Shown here in pieces: positions 43,627 to 51,190 of a DNA stretch of 64,000 nt. The notes under the pieces were generated by a model. That model saw only the letters and a program-made list of their open reading frames with translations, did no database searches and had not been told where the DNA came from. The translations under genes were made by a program, and so were the position numbers. The stretch is from NCBI RefSeq assembly GCF_011601275.1, contig NZ_JAAOLY010000004.1, forward strand, positions 1 through 64,000, written 5' to 3'. The stretch comes from Janthinobacterium lividum (GTDB lineage Bacteria; Pseudomonadota; Gammaproteobacteria; Burkholderiales; Burkholderiaceae_D). Position 1 is the stretch's first letter. Every line of letters starts with the position of its first letter.

Positions 43627-44725
43627 CGACTGCGCTCCTGATAAGGGCGACCGCCTGGTAAGGCAGCGCCGGTTCTACTGTGACGGGTATGGCTTTTTCC
43701 TGGGCCAGAAGCAGCAAATGTGCCACGTCCGGCGCATTCGTGTCGCGCACGATCAGGCGCTCGGGCACGCGGCGCAGCAGCACGCGCGTCGCTTCGCCGA
43801 TGCCTGGCTTGATCAGGTTGATGTCGCTGATGCCGTATGCCTGCTGCGCGGCGGCCATGTAGGCTTGCGAGCGGGCCGCCATCGCAGGCGCATCGCTCGC
43901 TTCGGCCAGCGGAATGCCGCTGCTGGCGGCAATGGCCACGGCGTCGGCCACCAGGCCGTCGGCGAAAGCGCGCGACTGGTCGTGCTGCTCGAACTGCGCG
44001 TAGTACACGCAGCCATGGAAGTCGTCCGGGCCGATGGCATCATTCAATACGGAGCGGCTGACCAGCCCCGAGACCGTGGCATTCAGAATGCTCGACGGGA
44101 TCAGGTAGTCGCCCGCCGAAGCGGCGCAGGCGGCCGTGCCGGCCAGGTCGGACAGCACGAACAGGCCGCCGTCGATGGCCGTGCCATGCGCCGTGTTGAA
44201 ATCGTTCACCGTCTGGCGCAGTTCGCGCGAAATGACGCCCTTGCCCGTCCAGCCGTCGACGAAGACGAGGGACGCGTCGCTGTGGCCCTGCGCCAGGATG
44301 TGCTGCAGGGCGTTCGCGTCGATGCCGCGGTCGCGGATGATGGAGACGGAATAATGGCAGCATTCGCGCTGGAACACCTGGCGCAGCAAGTGCCCGAGGA
44401 TCACGCCCACGGGCGTGCCGGCGCGCGCCAGCGACACCAGCGTGATGGCGCCAGTGCGGCGTGCCGCGATCAGGGCGGCCAGGCGCAGGCAGTCGCGCGC
44501 CATCTGCAGGCGGTTGGCTGCGAACGCGCTCTGGAACAGCGCCAGGTAGGCGGGCGAGGGCAAGGACTCTGGCGACAGCATTTCGCTGTAGTGGCGCTGG
44601 CCCGACTGGATCAAACGCTCTTTTTCGGCCAGGTCGAGGATCGGTTCGAGCGCCATCGGCGTGAGCAGGAACTCCACGTCTTCCTGGCGGTAGCTGCCGC
44701 TGAAATGCTGCGTGCCTTCGGTCAT
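43619..44725 (-). CDS. Phosphoribosyltransferase with C-terminal PELOTA-like domain (ter module)
   Basis: 368 residues. N-terminal ~260 residues are a divergent PRTase-fold enzyme (ITLVSLARAGTPVGVILGHLL, SLVFVDGWTGKGVISREL as the PRPP loop with FVDGWTGKG, SSILNATVSGLVSRSVL). The last ~100 residues (GIGEATRVLLRRVPERLIVRDT, DVAHLLLLAQEKAIPVTVEP) fit the PELOTA/L7Ae-type RNA-binding domain that accompanies this PRTase in ter operons. The ATG at 44725 overlaps the HAD gene by ATGA; it overlaps the lyase gene by 8 bases. Probably transfers or releases a ribose-phosphate group. Confidence 0.83.
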   Translation of the reverse strand: MTEGTQHFSGSYRQEDVEFLLTPMALEPILDLAEKERLIQSGQRHYSEMLSPESLPSPAYLALFQSAFAANRLQMARDCLRLAALIAARRTGAITLVSLARAGTPVGVILGHLLRQVFQRECCHYSVSIIRDRGIDANALQHILAQGHSDASLVFVDGWTGKGVISRELRQTVNDFNTAHGTAIDGGLFVLSDLAGTAACAASAGDYLIPSSILNATVSGLVSRSVLNDAIGPDDFHGCVYYAQFEQHDQSRAFADGLVADAVAIAASSGIPLAEASDAPAMAARSQAYMAAAQQAYGISDINLIKPGIGEATRVLLRRVPERLIVRDTNAPDVAHLLLLAQEKAIPVTVEPALPYQAVALIRSAVDG

Positions 44726-45474
44726 AGCGCCGCCACCGTGAGTGCCGCCAGCTGGGTGCCGTTGGGAATGATGGCGTAGTCGCAGGCGGCCATGAAGCGC
44801 GCGTCCGAACGGCTGTCGCCCATGCCGAAGCTGACGATGGGGCCGTGTTCGGCTTCCAGTTCCGCGCGCAGGTAGGCGACGGCGCGCGCCTTGTTCAAGG
44901 TCTTCGGCAGCACGGCCAGGTTGTTGCCATTGCGGTGGATGAAGTAATCGGAACCTTCGGCCGCGATCCATTGCTGCAGCACTTGCTCTTCGATGTCGGC
45001 CAGGCGTTCGCCGCGCGCTTCATGGTCCTTGACGACGATGTAGAACGGCGTGTTGTAGTCTTCGATCAGGCGCGCGCGCGAAGGCATGCCCGTCCTGGCC
45101 TGGAAATCGTCGATGATGCGCATGGCATCCCGCAGGCCGGGCAGCGCCGTCTGCATGTCGTTCTGCATCAGGGCCAGCCAGCCCGCATCGAGCGCGCCGC
45201 CCGGCTGCAGCACGATGCCGCCGTAATCGAGCACGCTGTAGCTGGTAAACGGCAGGTCGACCCGGCGGAAGGCGTCGCCATTTCTCGCCGTGGCGGGAAT
45301 CAGGGTCATGCCGCTTTGCGCGAAGTCAAAGAAGGCGCGCTGGCGCGCCGTCGTAAACGAACAGGCGTCGCCATTTTTCAAATAGGCGGCCGCTTGCAGG
45401 TCGGTCTCGCCCGGGCATTTTTTAGGGGTCTGGAACAGTGTGTCGTCCAGATCAACAAACAGGAATTTCTTCAA
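44722..45474 (-). CDS. HAD-superfamily phosphatase (ter module)
   Basis: 250 residues: catalytic DxD in FLFVDLDDTLFQT, motif II in LIPATARN, motif III lysine in TLNKARAV, motif IV GDSRSD in FGMGDSRSDARF; a C2-type cap of ~100 residues. Expected to dephosphorylate a sugar- or nucleotide-phosphate intermediate. Start chosen: TTG at 45474 just before KKFLFVDLDD, with AGAGA upstream, overlapping the preceding gene by 23 bases; an in-frame ATG at 45510 would add 12 residues and deepen the overlap. Which is used cannot be settled here. Confidence 0.83.
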   Translation of the reverse strand: MKKFLFVDLDDTLFQTPKKCPGETDLQAAAYLKNGDACSFTTARQRAFFDFAQSGMTLIPATARNGDAFRRVDLPFTSYSVLDYGGIVLQPGGALDAGWLALMQNDMQTALPGLRDAMRIIDDFQARTGMPSRARLIEDYNTPFYIVVKDHEARGERLADIEEQVLQQWIAAEGSDYFIHRNGNNLAVLPKTLNKARAVAYLRAELEAEHGPIVSFGMGDSRSDARFMAACDYAIIPNGTQLAALTVAAL

Positions 45475-46609
45475 TTTTGGTCTCTGACTGAAAGTGGAAC
45501 AGGCGGCCATTCAACTGGCCGGCGAGTTGCATGAGGGCCGGGCTGGCCGGAGTTTCATGGCAGATGAAAACGTGCTGGTACTGGCCAGGCGCCACGTTGT
45601 ACAGGTAGTTGGCGATGCCTTCGCCGTAGTTGTCGTCGCAGTGGACGATGTGGCCGACGGAGCCCCACGACAGAATCGGCGAGCGCGTGGTCGACTGCAC
45701 CACGACGTTCTTGCCCAGCGCTTCGAGTTCGCGCGCCAGCAGGAACGACGGGTGCATGAATTCGCCAGTGCCCAGCACCAGCACGGAGTCGCCGGCGCCG
45801 ATTTCCTGCGCCAGCTGCACGGCCAGGCCTTGCGGCGGCGCCAGGGCGCGGCCTACGCCGATGCGGCCAAACGCGGGGCTGGCGCCCCGTTCCGCATTCG
45901 CCTCGAAGCGCTGCGCGCTGGCCGCCACGGGAGCCGGCGCAGCGCCGGCCTGGAATGCATACTGTCCGGAGAGTGCCGCGCCTATGCTGGTGGGCAGGCC
46001 GAAACGCTCGCTCAAGCCCGCGTTGGCGGCCTGGCCCATGAAGTTGGTGATCACGCCCAGGTGCAGCTTTTCCAGCTGCGGATAGCGCGCGCGGCACACT
46101 TGCACCAGGTTGGCGAAGGTGTTGCCCGTCGACGCTTCATCGTCGATCAGCACCAGGCTGCGGGCCGTGGAAAACAGCGCGCTGGCCGCATCCGACAAGT
46201 GCAGGAACTGGCGCGGCGCGTGGCTGTGCGATTCCTCGAATTCGAAGAAGGGCACGCTGCCCACGCGGTAGCGCGAACTGTGCAAAAACAGGGCCTTGCC
46301 ATTCGGGTTGGCGCGCAGCCACGCCTCGAACACGCCCTGGCCCAGGCCGACGGCCGTTTCCGCCATGGCGATGAAGACGACGGGACCGGGCAGGCTGGGG
46401 GGGATCTGCGCGGCCAGGTCGTCGTGGATGGTTTGCATGGCGCGCGGCGTGACGGGCCAGTGCTTGCCCAGCACCTTGGACAGGAACAGGAAGCCCCGCT
46501 TGGCATTGGCGCGCGCGGCAAAGCCGATCAGCCAGTCCAGCGGAAAGCGCGCCTCGTCCACTTTCAAGGTCAGTTCGCCCGTGGGCATCTGCTGCTTGAC
46601 GACGTTCAT
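45452..46609 (-). CDS. Phosphoribosyltransferase with C-terminal TRSP domain (ter module)
   Basis: 385 residues. N-terminal ~210 residues are a PRTase fold with the PRPP-binding loop SLVLIDDEASTGNTFANL and upstream VVFIAMAETAVGLGQGVFEAW. The C-terminal ~130 residues are the TRSP domain, containing the naming motif in VVVQSTTRSPILSWG and GTGEFMHPSFLLARELE. An Ala/Pro-rich linker separates them. With the second PRTase, the HAD and the ATP-grasp enzyme it forms the predicted nucleoside-like metabolite pathway. Overlaps the ATP-grasp gene by ATGA. Confidence 0.87.
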   Translation of the reverse strand: MNVVKQQMPTGELTLKVDEARFPLDWLIGFAARANAKRGFLFLSKVLGKHWPVTPRAMQTIHDDLAAQIPPSLPGPVVFIAMAETAVGLGQGVFEAWLRANPNGKALFLHSSRYRVGSVPFFEFEESHSHAPRQFLHLSDAASALFSTARSLVLIDDEASTGNTFANLVQVCRARYPQLEKLHLGVITNFMGQAANAGLSERFGLPTSIGAALSGQYAFQAGAAPAPVAASAQRFEANAERGASPAFGRIGVGRALAPPQGLAVQLAQEIGAGDSVLVLGTGEFMHPSFLLARELEALGKNVVVQSTTRSPILSWGSVGHIVHCDDNYGEGIANYLYNVAPGQYQHVFICHETPASPALMQLAGQLNGRLFHFQSETKIEEIPVC

Positions 46610-47643
46610 GGCAGCTCCACGGCGTAGGCGGCTTCGCCCACGCGCATGCCTACACGGATGGCGGGCACGGTGAGCTTGTCAAAGCCCTGGTCGAAACCGG
46701 CCAGCGCCAGATAGGGCAAATTCGGGCCTGCCGCGCAGGCCATGCCGATGCCGCCCGACATGCGGGGGTTGATCTCCAGCAGTGCGAGGCCATTGGCGCC
46801 TTCGCGGAACTGGATATTGAAGACGCCGTTCAAGCGGTAGTCGCGCGCGAGTTTTTCGCAGGCCGCCAGCAAGTCGGCGCGCAGCTCGATCAGCTGGCCG
46901 CTGCCGCCCCCGTGCAGCTTCTTGCGCGGCACGGCGCAAATGAGCTTGCCCTGGTCTGCCACGCAGTCGGCGCTGTATTCGTGGCCATCGAGATATTCCA
47001 TCAGCAGCAGGGTCTTGAACGATGCCATCTGCGCCAGGCCTGTGCGCAATTCCTGTGCATTGATCTGGTAGGCGGCGCCGGCCAGCAGCAGCTGGGCGCC
47101 GGTGCGCTCTTCATCGAGAATGGCAAAGCCCAGGGCATACACGGATTCGGACGGCTTGATGCACAGCTTGCGATGCAGCGGGCGCAGTTCGGCGTAGGCG
47201 GCGTCGTATTCGGCGATGGTGGTCACGGCGCGGTAGTCGGCCGGGCGCGCCATGGGCAGATCGAGGCCATCGCAAAAGCGCGCCTTGTCGTGCATCAGGG
47301 TCAAGGTGTCTTCGCTGGCCACGCTGAGCACGCGCGTGCCGATGGCGGCGAAGCGCGCGCTGGCGCTGCCGATCAGGCCCGCTTCCTTGCCCGGCCAGAA
47401 AATCGTGATGCCCCGCTCGCGGCAAAATTCCAGGCACCACTCGACATAATTGAGGCCCGTCAGGCCCGACGGTTCGACCGCGTATTCGTGGGCCGCCAAA
47501 AAGGCGGCCGCGTGCGCGTTCGTATTGCTGCACACGATGTGATAGCGCGGCGCGCCGCCAGTGGCGGCCATATCGGCCTCGCGGATCAAACGCATGGCCG
47601 TGCCAACCGAGGAAAATGTTTTGTTGAACCAGACTCTTTGCAT
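46606..47643 (-). CDS. ATP-grasp enzyme (ter module)
   Basis: 345 residues with ATP-grasp architecture: N-terminal Rossmann-like part (QRVWFNKTFSSVGTAMRLI), ATP-binding lysine region HRKLCIKPSESVYALG, LLLMEYLDGHEYSADCVA, and metal-binding LALLEINPRMSGGIGMAC. Would ligate an amine or nucleophile to a carboxylate with ATP. First of six overlapping genes; a 95-base gap with a GC-rich hairpin (47673-47694) separates it from the AIM24 gene. No good SD is visible before its ATG. Confidence 0.88.
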   Translation of the reverse strand: MQRVWFNKTFSSVGTAMRLIREADMAATGGAPRYHIVCSNTNAHAAAFLAAHEYAVEPSGLTGLNYVEWCLEFCRERGITIFWPGKEAGLIGSASARFAAIGTRVLSVASEDTLTLMHDKARFCDGLDLPMARPADYRAVTTIAEYDAAYAELRPLHRKLCIKPSESVYALGFAILDEERTGAQLLLAGAAYQINAQELRTGLAQMASFKTLLLMEYLDGHEYSADCVADQGKLICAVPRKKLHGGGSGQLIELRADLLAACEKLARDYRLNGVFNIQFREGANGLALLEINPRMSGGIGMACAAGPNLPYLALAGFDQGFDKLTVPAIRVGMRVGEAAYAVELP

Positions 47644-47738
47644 GTACGGGGACCGGGTGGAAATAGGGGAAGCCGCGCGCAGGTGCGCGCGCGGGGAGTC
47701 TAAACGACCAGACTTAACCTGGCCTTAGATAGAGGGGA

Positions 47739-48455
47739 TCAGCCGGCTTTGCCGCTGGCCGTCCACTTCAGGAACGCATCGCGGTTGCGCGAGCAGATAA
47801 ATACTTTGCCGGAGCCGGAAAAGCGCAGCACGATGCCTTCGCCGCTGGTGACGCTATTGACGATATTGCCGAGGAAACCGCCGATGCCGCCGCCGCTGGC
47901 GCCACCGCCCGTGGTCACGGAAATCTCGTATTTCAGGCTGTTGTCCCAGCAGACCACGTGGGAATTGTCGATCACGACGTCCTTGCCCGGCTCGACGTCG
48001 AGCTGGAACATGGAGCCGAAGCCCGATACCACCACTTGCCCCGTGCCGGCCGTCTCCATGACGAAGAAGCCGCCCGACTGCGCGAACAAGGCGTTGCCGA
48101 TGCTTTGCGTGCGCACCTTCATTTCCGTGCCCGAAGTGGCGGCGACAAAGGCGCCGTCGTTGAGCAGGTACTGGCGCGCGCCCACGTCGACCACTTCGAT
48201 GGCACCCGGCAGGGTGGGCGAGAGCAGGCAGTCGCCGCTGCCGCGCACCGCTTCGATATGCTGCTGGAAGAACGATTCGCCGTTCGCGAAGCGGCGCATG
48301 ATGGCGCTGCCCAAGCCGCCCGTCATCTTGCCCTTCAAGTCCAGCGCCGTCTCCATCATCACCATCGCATCGGATTCGCAATAGATGGTTTCGCCCTGCT
48401 TCATGCTGACGTGCAGAAATGGATCGACGTCGCCCGTGACACTAAATACTGGCAT
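47739..48455 (-). CDS. AIM24/TIGR00266 family protein in the ter operon
   Basis: 238 residues of the AIM24 (DUF124) beta-rich family: VSMKQGETIYCESDAMVMME, GGLGSAIMRRFANGESFFQQ, GDCLLSPTLPGAIEVVDVG, VVSGFGSMFQLDVEPGKDVVIDN. Glycine-rich near the C-terminus (TTGGGASGGGIGGFLG). Stand-alone bacterial members have no assigned reaction; the family recurs beside ter genes. The SD GGAG lies 6 bases before the ATG, directly downstream of an intrinsic terminator that separates it from terD. Confidence 0.88.
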   Translation of the reverse strand: MPVFSVTGDVDPFLHVSMKQGETIYCESDAMVMMETALDLKGKMTGGLGSAIMRRFANGESFFQQHIEAVRGSGDCLLSPTLPGAIEVVDVGARQYLLNDGAFVAATSGTEMKVRTQSIGNALFAQSGGFFVMETAGTGQVVVSGFGSMFQLDVEPGKDVVIDNSHVVCWDNSLKYEISVTTGGGASGGGIGGFLGNIVNSVTSGEGIVLRFSGSGKVFICSRNRDAFLKWTASGKAG

Positions 48456-48466
48456 GATAAATCTCC

Positions 48467-48499
48467 AAAAAAAAGCCGCCTGATGATATTCAGGCGGCT
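48467..48499 (-). terminator. Intrinsic terminator or attenuator between terD and the AIM24 gene
   Basis: Minus strand: perfect 10-base stem AGCCGCCTGA / TCAGGCGGCT with a six-base loop, then eight T. The AIM24 SD begins immediately after the T run. Either it ends a terC-terD transcript or it lowers readthrough into the biosynthetic genes. Confidence 0.88.
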
Positions 48500-48519
48500 G
48501 CGTTTAGCTCATGAAAAAA

Positions 48520-49095
48520 TCAAGCGTTGACGCCGAACGAACGGGCCAATGGGCCCAGGCCGCCGTTGAAGCCCTGGCCGATGGCCTTGAACTTCCATTC
48601 GCCGTTGTAGCGGTAGATTTCGCCAAAGATCATCGCCGTTTCCGTCGAGCTGTCTTCGGACAGGTCGTAGCGGGCGATTTCTTTTTCGCCTTCCGCGTTC
48701 AGGCAGCGGATGAAGGCTTTCGAGACCATGCCGAAGTTCTGGCGGCGCGCGTCGGCGTCGTGAATGGTGACGGTGATGCTGATGCGGTCGATGTCGGCCG
48801 GCACGCGCGTCAGGTCGATTTCGATGCGCTCATCGTCGCCTTCGCCTTCGCCCGTGGTGTTGTCGCCCGTGTGGACGACGGAACCGTCGGTCGACTTCAG
48901 GTTGTTGTAGAAGATGAAGTCAGAGTCGCCACGGACTTTGCCGTCGCTTTTCAGGAGGAAAGCACTACCGTCAAGGTCGAAGGTGGCGCCGTCCGTCGAA
49001 CGAGGATCCCAGCCGAGGCCGACGATGATCTTCTTCAGGTTCGGTGCTTCCTTGCTCAGGTTGACGTTGCCGCCTTTTTGCAAACTGATTGCCAT
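48520..49095 (-). CDS. terD: TerD family calcium-binding stress protein
   Basis: 191 residues, canonical TerD/Ter[21 protein letters not shown] start, [11 protein letters not shown], the DFIFYNN segment, acidic calcium site region [14 protein letters not shown], and the end [20 protein letters not shown]. TerD proteins bind calcium and associate with the inner face of the membrane in tellurite, colicin and phage resistance systems. SD AAAGGAG precedes the ATG. A terminator follows, and a palindrome lies in its leader. Confidence 0.96.
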   Translation of the reverse strand: MAISLQKGGNVNLSKEAPNLKKIIVGLGWDPRSTDGATFDLDGSAFLLKSDGKVRGDSDFIFYNNLKSTDGSVVHTGDNTTGEGEGDDERIEIDLTRVPADIDRISITVTIHDADARRQNFGMVSKAFIRCLNAEGEKEIARYDLSEDSSTETAMIFGEIYRYNGEWKFKAIGQGFNGGLGPLARSFGVNA

Positions 49096-49141
49096 GTGGT
49101 GCTCCTTTTAGTAATTAAACTCAAACATGCCTTCATGGGAT

Positions 49142-49191
49142 GAGCGCCAGGCGCTCGTGCCATTACTCTCTCAATTGGGGGCGCAACCCCC
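49142..49191 (-). promoter_or_regulatory. Palindrome and terC hairpin in the terD leader
   Basis: The 100 bases between terC and terD hold a hairpin GGGGG-TTGCG-CCCCC (49177-49191, minus sense) right after the terC stop and a perfect palindrome GAGCGCC-A-GGCGCTC at 49142-49156 about 50 bases before the terD ATG. The first could be a weak terminator for terC (no T run), the second an operator. Confidence 0.45.
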
Positions 49192-49195
49192 GATT

Positions 49196-50278
49196 TCAAG
49201 CTTCTGCCGCGTGCCGTTTGCGATAACGCAGCGATGACCACAGCGAGACCAGGATGAAGGCCACGCCCGACAGGCCCGTGAACCACTCCGGAATATGGTA
49301 TTTGACGGATGCCAGCATAATCAAGGCGAGGATGCCGATCGCATAATGGGCGCCGTGCTCAAGGTAGACGAATTCGTCCAGGGTACCCTTGTGCACGAGG
49401 AAGACCGTCATCGAGCGCACGAACATGGCGCCGATGGCCAGGCCCAGCATGATGATGACGACGTCGTTGGTAATGGCGAACGCGCCGATCACGCCGTCAA
49501 AGCTGAACGAAGCGTCCAGCACTTCCAGGTACAGGAAGCCGCCGATACTGCCGCGCGCCACCGTTTTTACCAGGTCGCCATTGCCGTTTCTGGCTGGCGC
49601 GGCGCCTTCTTCCGCATCATCCTGCAAGTCTGGTTCGCCTTCTTCCAGCAAGCCGCTGATCCAGTTCACGCCGATGTAGACAGCGATGCCGACGATGCCC
49701 GACGCCAGCACGCTGTATTTTTCATCGACCGGACCCATGGCCACGCAGGCCGCCACGGCGCCCATGGTGATCAGCACGGCCAGGCTTTCGGTGCCCAGCG
49801 CGTTGACTTTTTCCTCGGCCCAGCCCAGCCAGTGCAATTCCTTCTCGTCGTCGAACAGGAAGTTCAGGAAGACCAGCAGCAGGAAAGCGCCGCCGAAGGC
49901 CGCCACTTGCGCATGGTTGTCCGTCAGGTGCTTGGCATACACATCCGGCGTCGTGGTGGCCATGGTCCATACGTCGACCAGGCCCAGGCCCGTGGCGACG
50001 GAAACGATGACGAGCGGGAACAACAGCCGCATGCCGAAGACGGCCACGAGGATGCCGACCGTCAAAAACAGTTTTTGCCAGAATTCATTCCAGTGGCGCA
50101 AGACCGAGGCATTTACCACGGCATTGTCGAATGACAGCGACACTTCCATGATGCCCAGCACGCCCGTGATCCACAGCGCCTGGATCATGCCGGCCATGCC
50201 GCCATGGCTGTAACCCCACCAGCCCGACACCGCCATCAGGATAAAAGTGACTAAAAAGGAAATTCTGAAATGCCGCAT
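49196..50278 (-). CDS. TerC-like integral membrane protein (DUF475)
   Basis: 360 residues with about nine membrane helices. The conserved acidic in-membrane motifs of the TerC/YkoY superfamily are visible twice: IMEVSLSFDNAVVNASVL and EVLDASFSFDGVIGAFAIT, as in the DUF475 branch. Members are linked to metal-ion efflux or metalation of exported proteins. An acidic cytoplasmic loop (GEPDLQDDAEEG) lies mid-protein. First gene of the ter block; divergent from the DUF212 gene across 247 bases, where I see AT-rich elements but no clear promoter. Confidence 0.9.
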   Translation of the reverse strand: MRHFRISFLVTFILMAVSGWWGYSHGGMAGMIQALWITGVLGIMEVSLSFDNAVVNASVLRHWNEFWQKLFLTVGILVAVFGMRLLFPLVIVSVATGLGLVDVWTMATTTPDVYAKHLTDNHAQVAAFGGAFLLLVFLNFLFDDEKELHWLGWAEEKVNALGTESLAVLITMGAVAACVAMGPVDEKYSVLASGIVGIAVYIGVNWISGLLEEGEPDLQDDAEEGAAPARNGNGDLVKTVARGSIGGFLYLEVLDASFSFDGVIGAFAITNDVVIIMLGLAIGAMFVRSMTVFLVHKGTLDEFVYLEHGAHYAIGILALIMLASVKYHIPEWFTGLSGVAFILVSLWSSLRYRKRHAAEA

Positions 50279-50525
50279 GAGGACCCCGTTGCAAGTATGA
50301 AGACGTTTGATTATCCGCGCCGCTGTGCGCGCCGCACTCAGTGTTGATATACGTCAATTGTTGTATATGCCATGATTTTATATGATCATCGCCGGCGGCG
50401 GCGTTTTTATGGCCTGGCGAAGGACAGTTCTGCTGGCGCGGATGATCTGCGATAATTGCGGCGCGCCTGTCTGGCTGCCGCAGCCCCAGACACACTCTCT
50501 ACATATATATAAGAAGGAATACCCC

Positions 50526-50951
50526 GTGGATATCGCTTACCTCGTCACGCCCCTGATCGCCTGGATCCTGGTCGGACCGATCAAATTCCTGATCAACAGT
50601 GCCCGCACGCGGCAATGGGCGTTCGGCCTGGTCGGCAATGGCGGCTTTCCCAGCAACCATAGCGCCGTCGTGTCCAGCATGGCAACCTTGATCGCCTTGC
50701 GCGAAGGCATCGGCCATCCCGCCTTCGGCGTGGCCGTGACGTTGGCCTTCATCGTCATCATCGACGCCAACAGCCTGCGCCAGCACGTGGGCAAGCAGGC
50801 GGCCGCCATCAACCGCCTGGCAGGGGAAGCGGCCAGCGCCGCGCACAAGACCTTGCGCGAGCGCATGGGCCATACCCTGGTGGAAATCGCCGGCGGCCTG
50901 TGCACGGGCGTGGCGATCGGTTTCCTGATCAACACCGTGTTTGCCCGCTAA
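50526..50951 (+). CDS. Divergent PAP2 family membrane protein (DUF212/YuiD type)
   Basis: 141 residues: about four hydrophobic helices, with the motif FGLVGNGGFPSNHSAVVSSM and the DANSLRQHVGKQA segment typical of the DUF212 family, related to acid phosphatase/PAP2 membrane enzymes. The GTG at 50526 follows an AAGGA SD at seven bases. Lies divergent to the ter block and is followed by a very stable terminator. Confidence 0.88.
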   Translation: MDIAYLVTPLIAWILVGPIKFLINSARTRQWAFGLVGNGGFPSNHSAVVSSMATLIALREGIGHPAFGVAVTLAFIVIIDANSLRQHVGKQAAAINRLAGEAASAAHKTLRERMGHTLVEIAGGLCTGVAIGFLINTVFAR

Positions 50952-50963
50952 GCATCTTTCCCC

Positions 50964-51007
50964 TGAAACGCAAAACCCCGCTTCAAGGCGGGGTTTTGCG
51001 TTTCAGG
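50964..51007. terminator. Long perfect-stem terminator
   Basis: Nineteen-base perfect inverted repeat from CTGAAACGCAAAACCCCGC with a six-base loop TTCAAG. The inner part AAAACCCCGC / GCGGGGTTTT is a standard terminator core that works both ways; the outer CTGAAACGC arms extend the stem beyond what termination needs. Confidence 0.85.
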
Positions 51008-51190
51008 GCGTAAAAACTACGTTTCATCCATTGAATAAAGCATTACAGGAAACGGCCGATTGACATGCCCGGATGCGCTCATGGATACTTTGGCGCTTGT
51101 GGTTTTAATAAAAATAAATGCCTGCCATCGCCTGCAGCCCTATCCGGGCCGCCGGGATGGTCGTGGCGCTATCTATCCGGAGAAATACCC

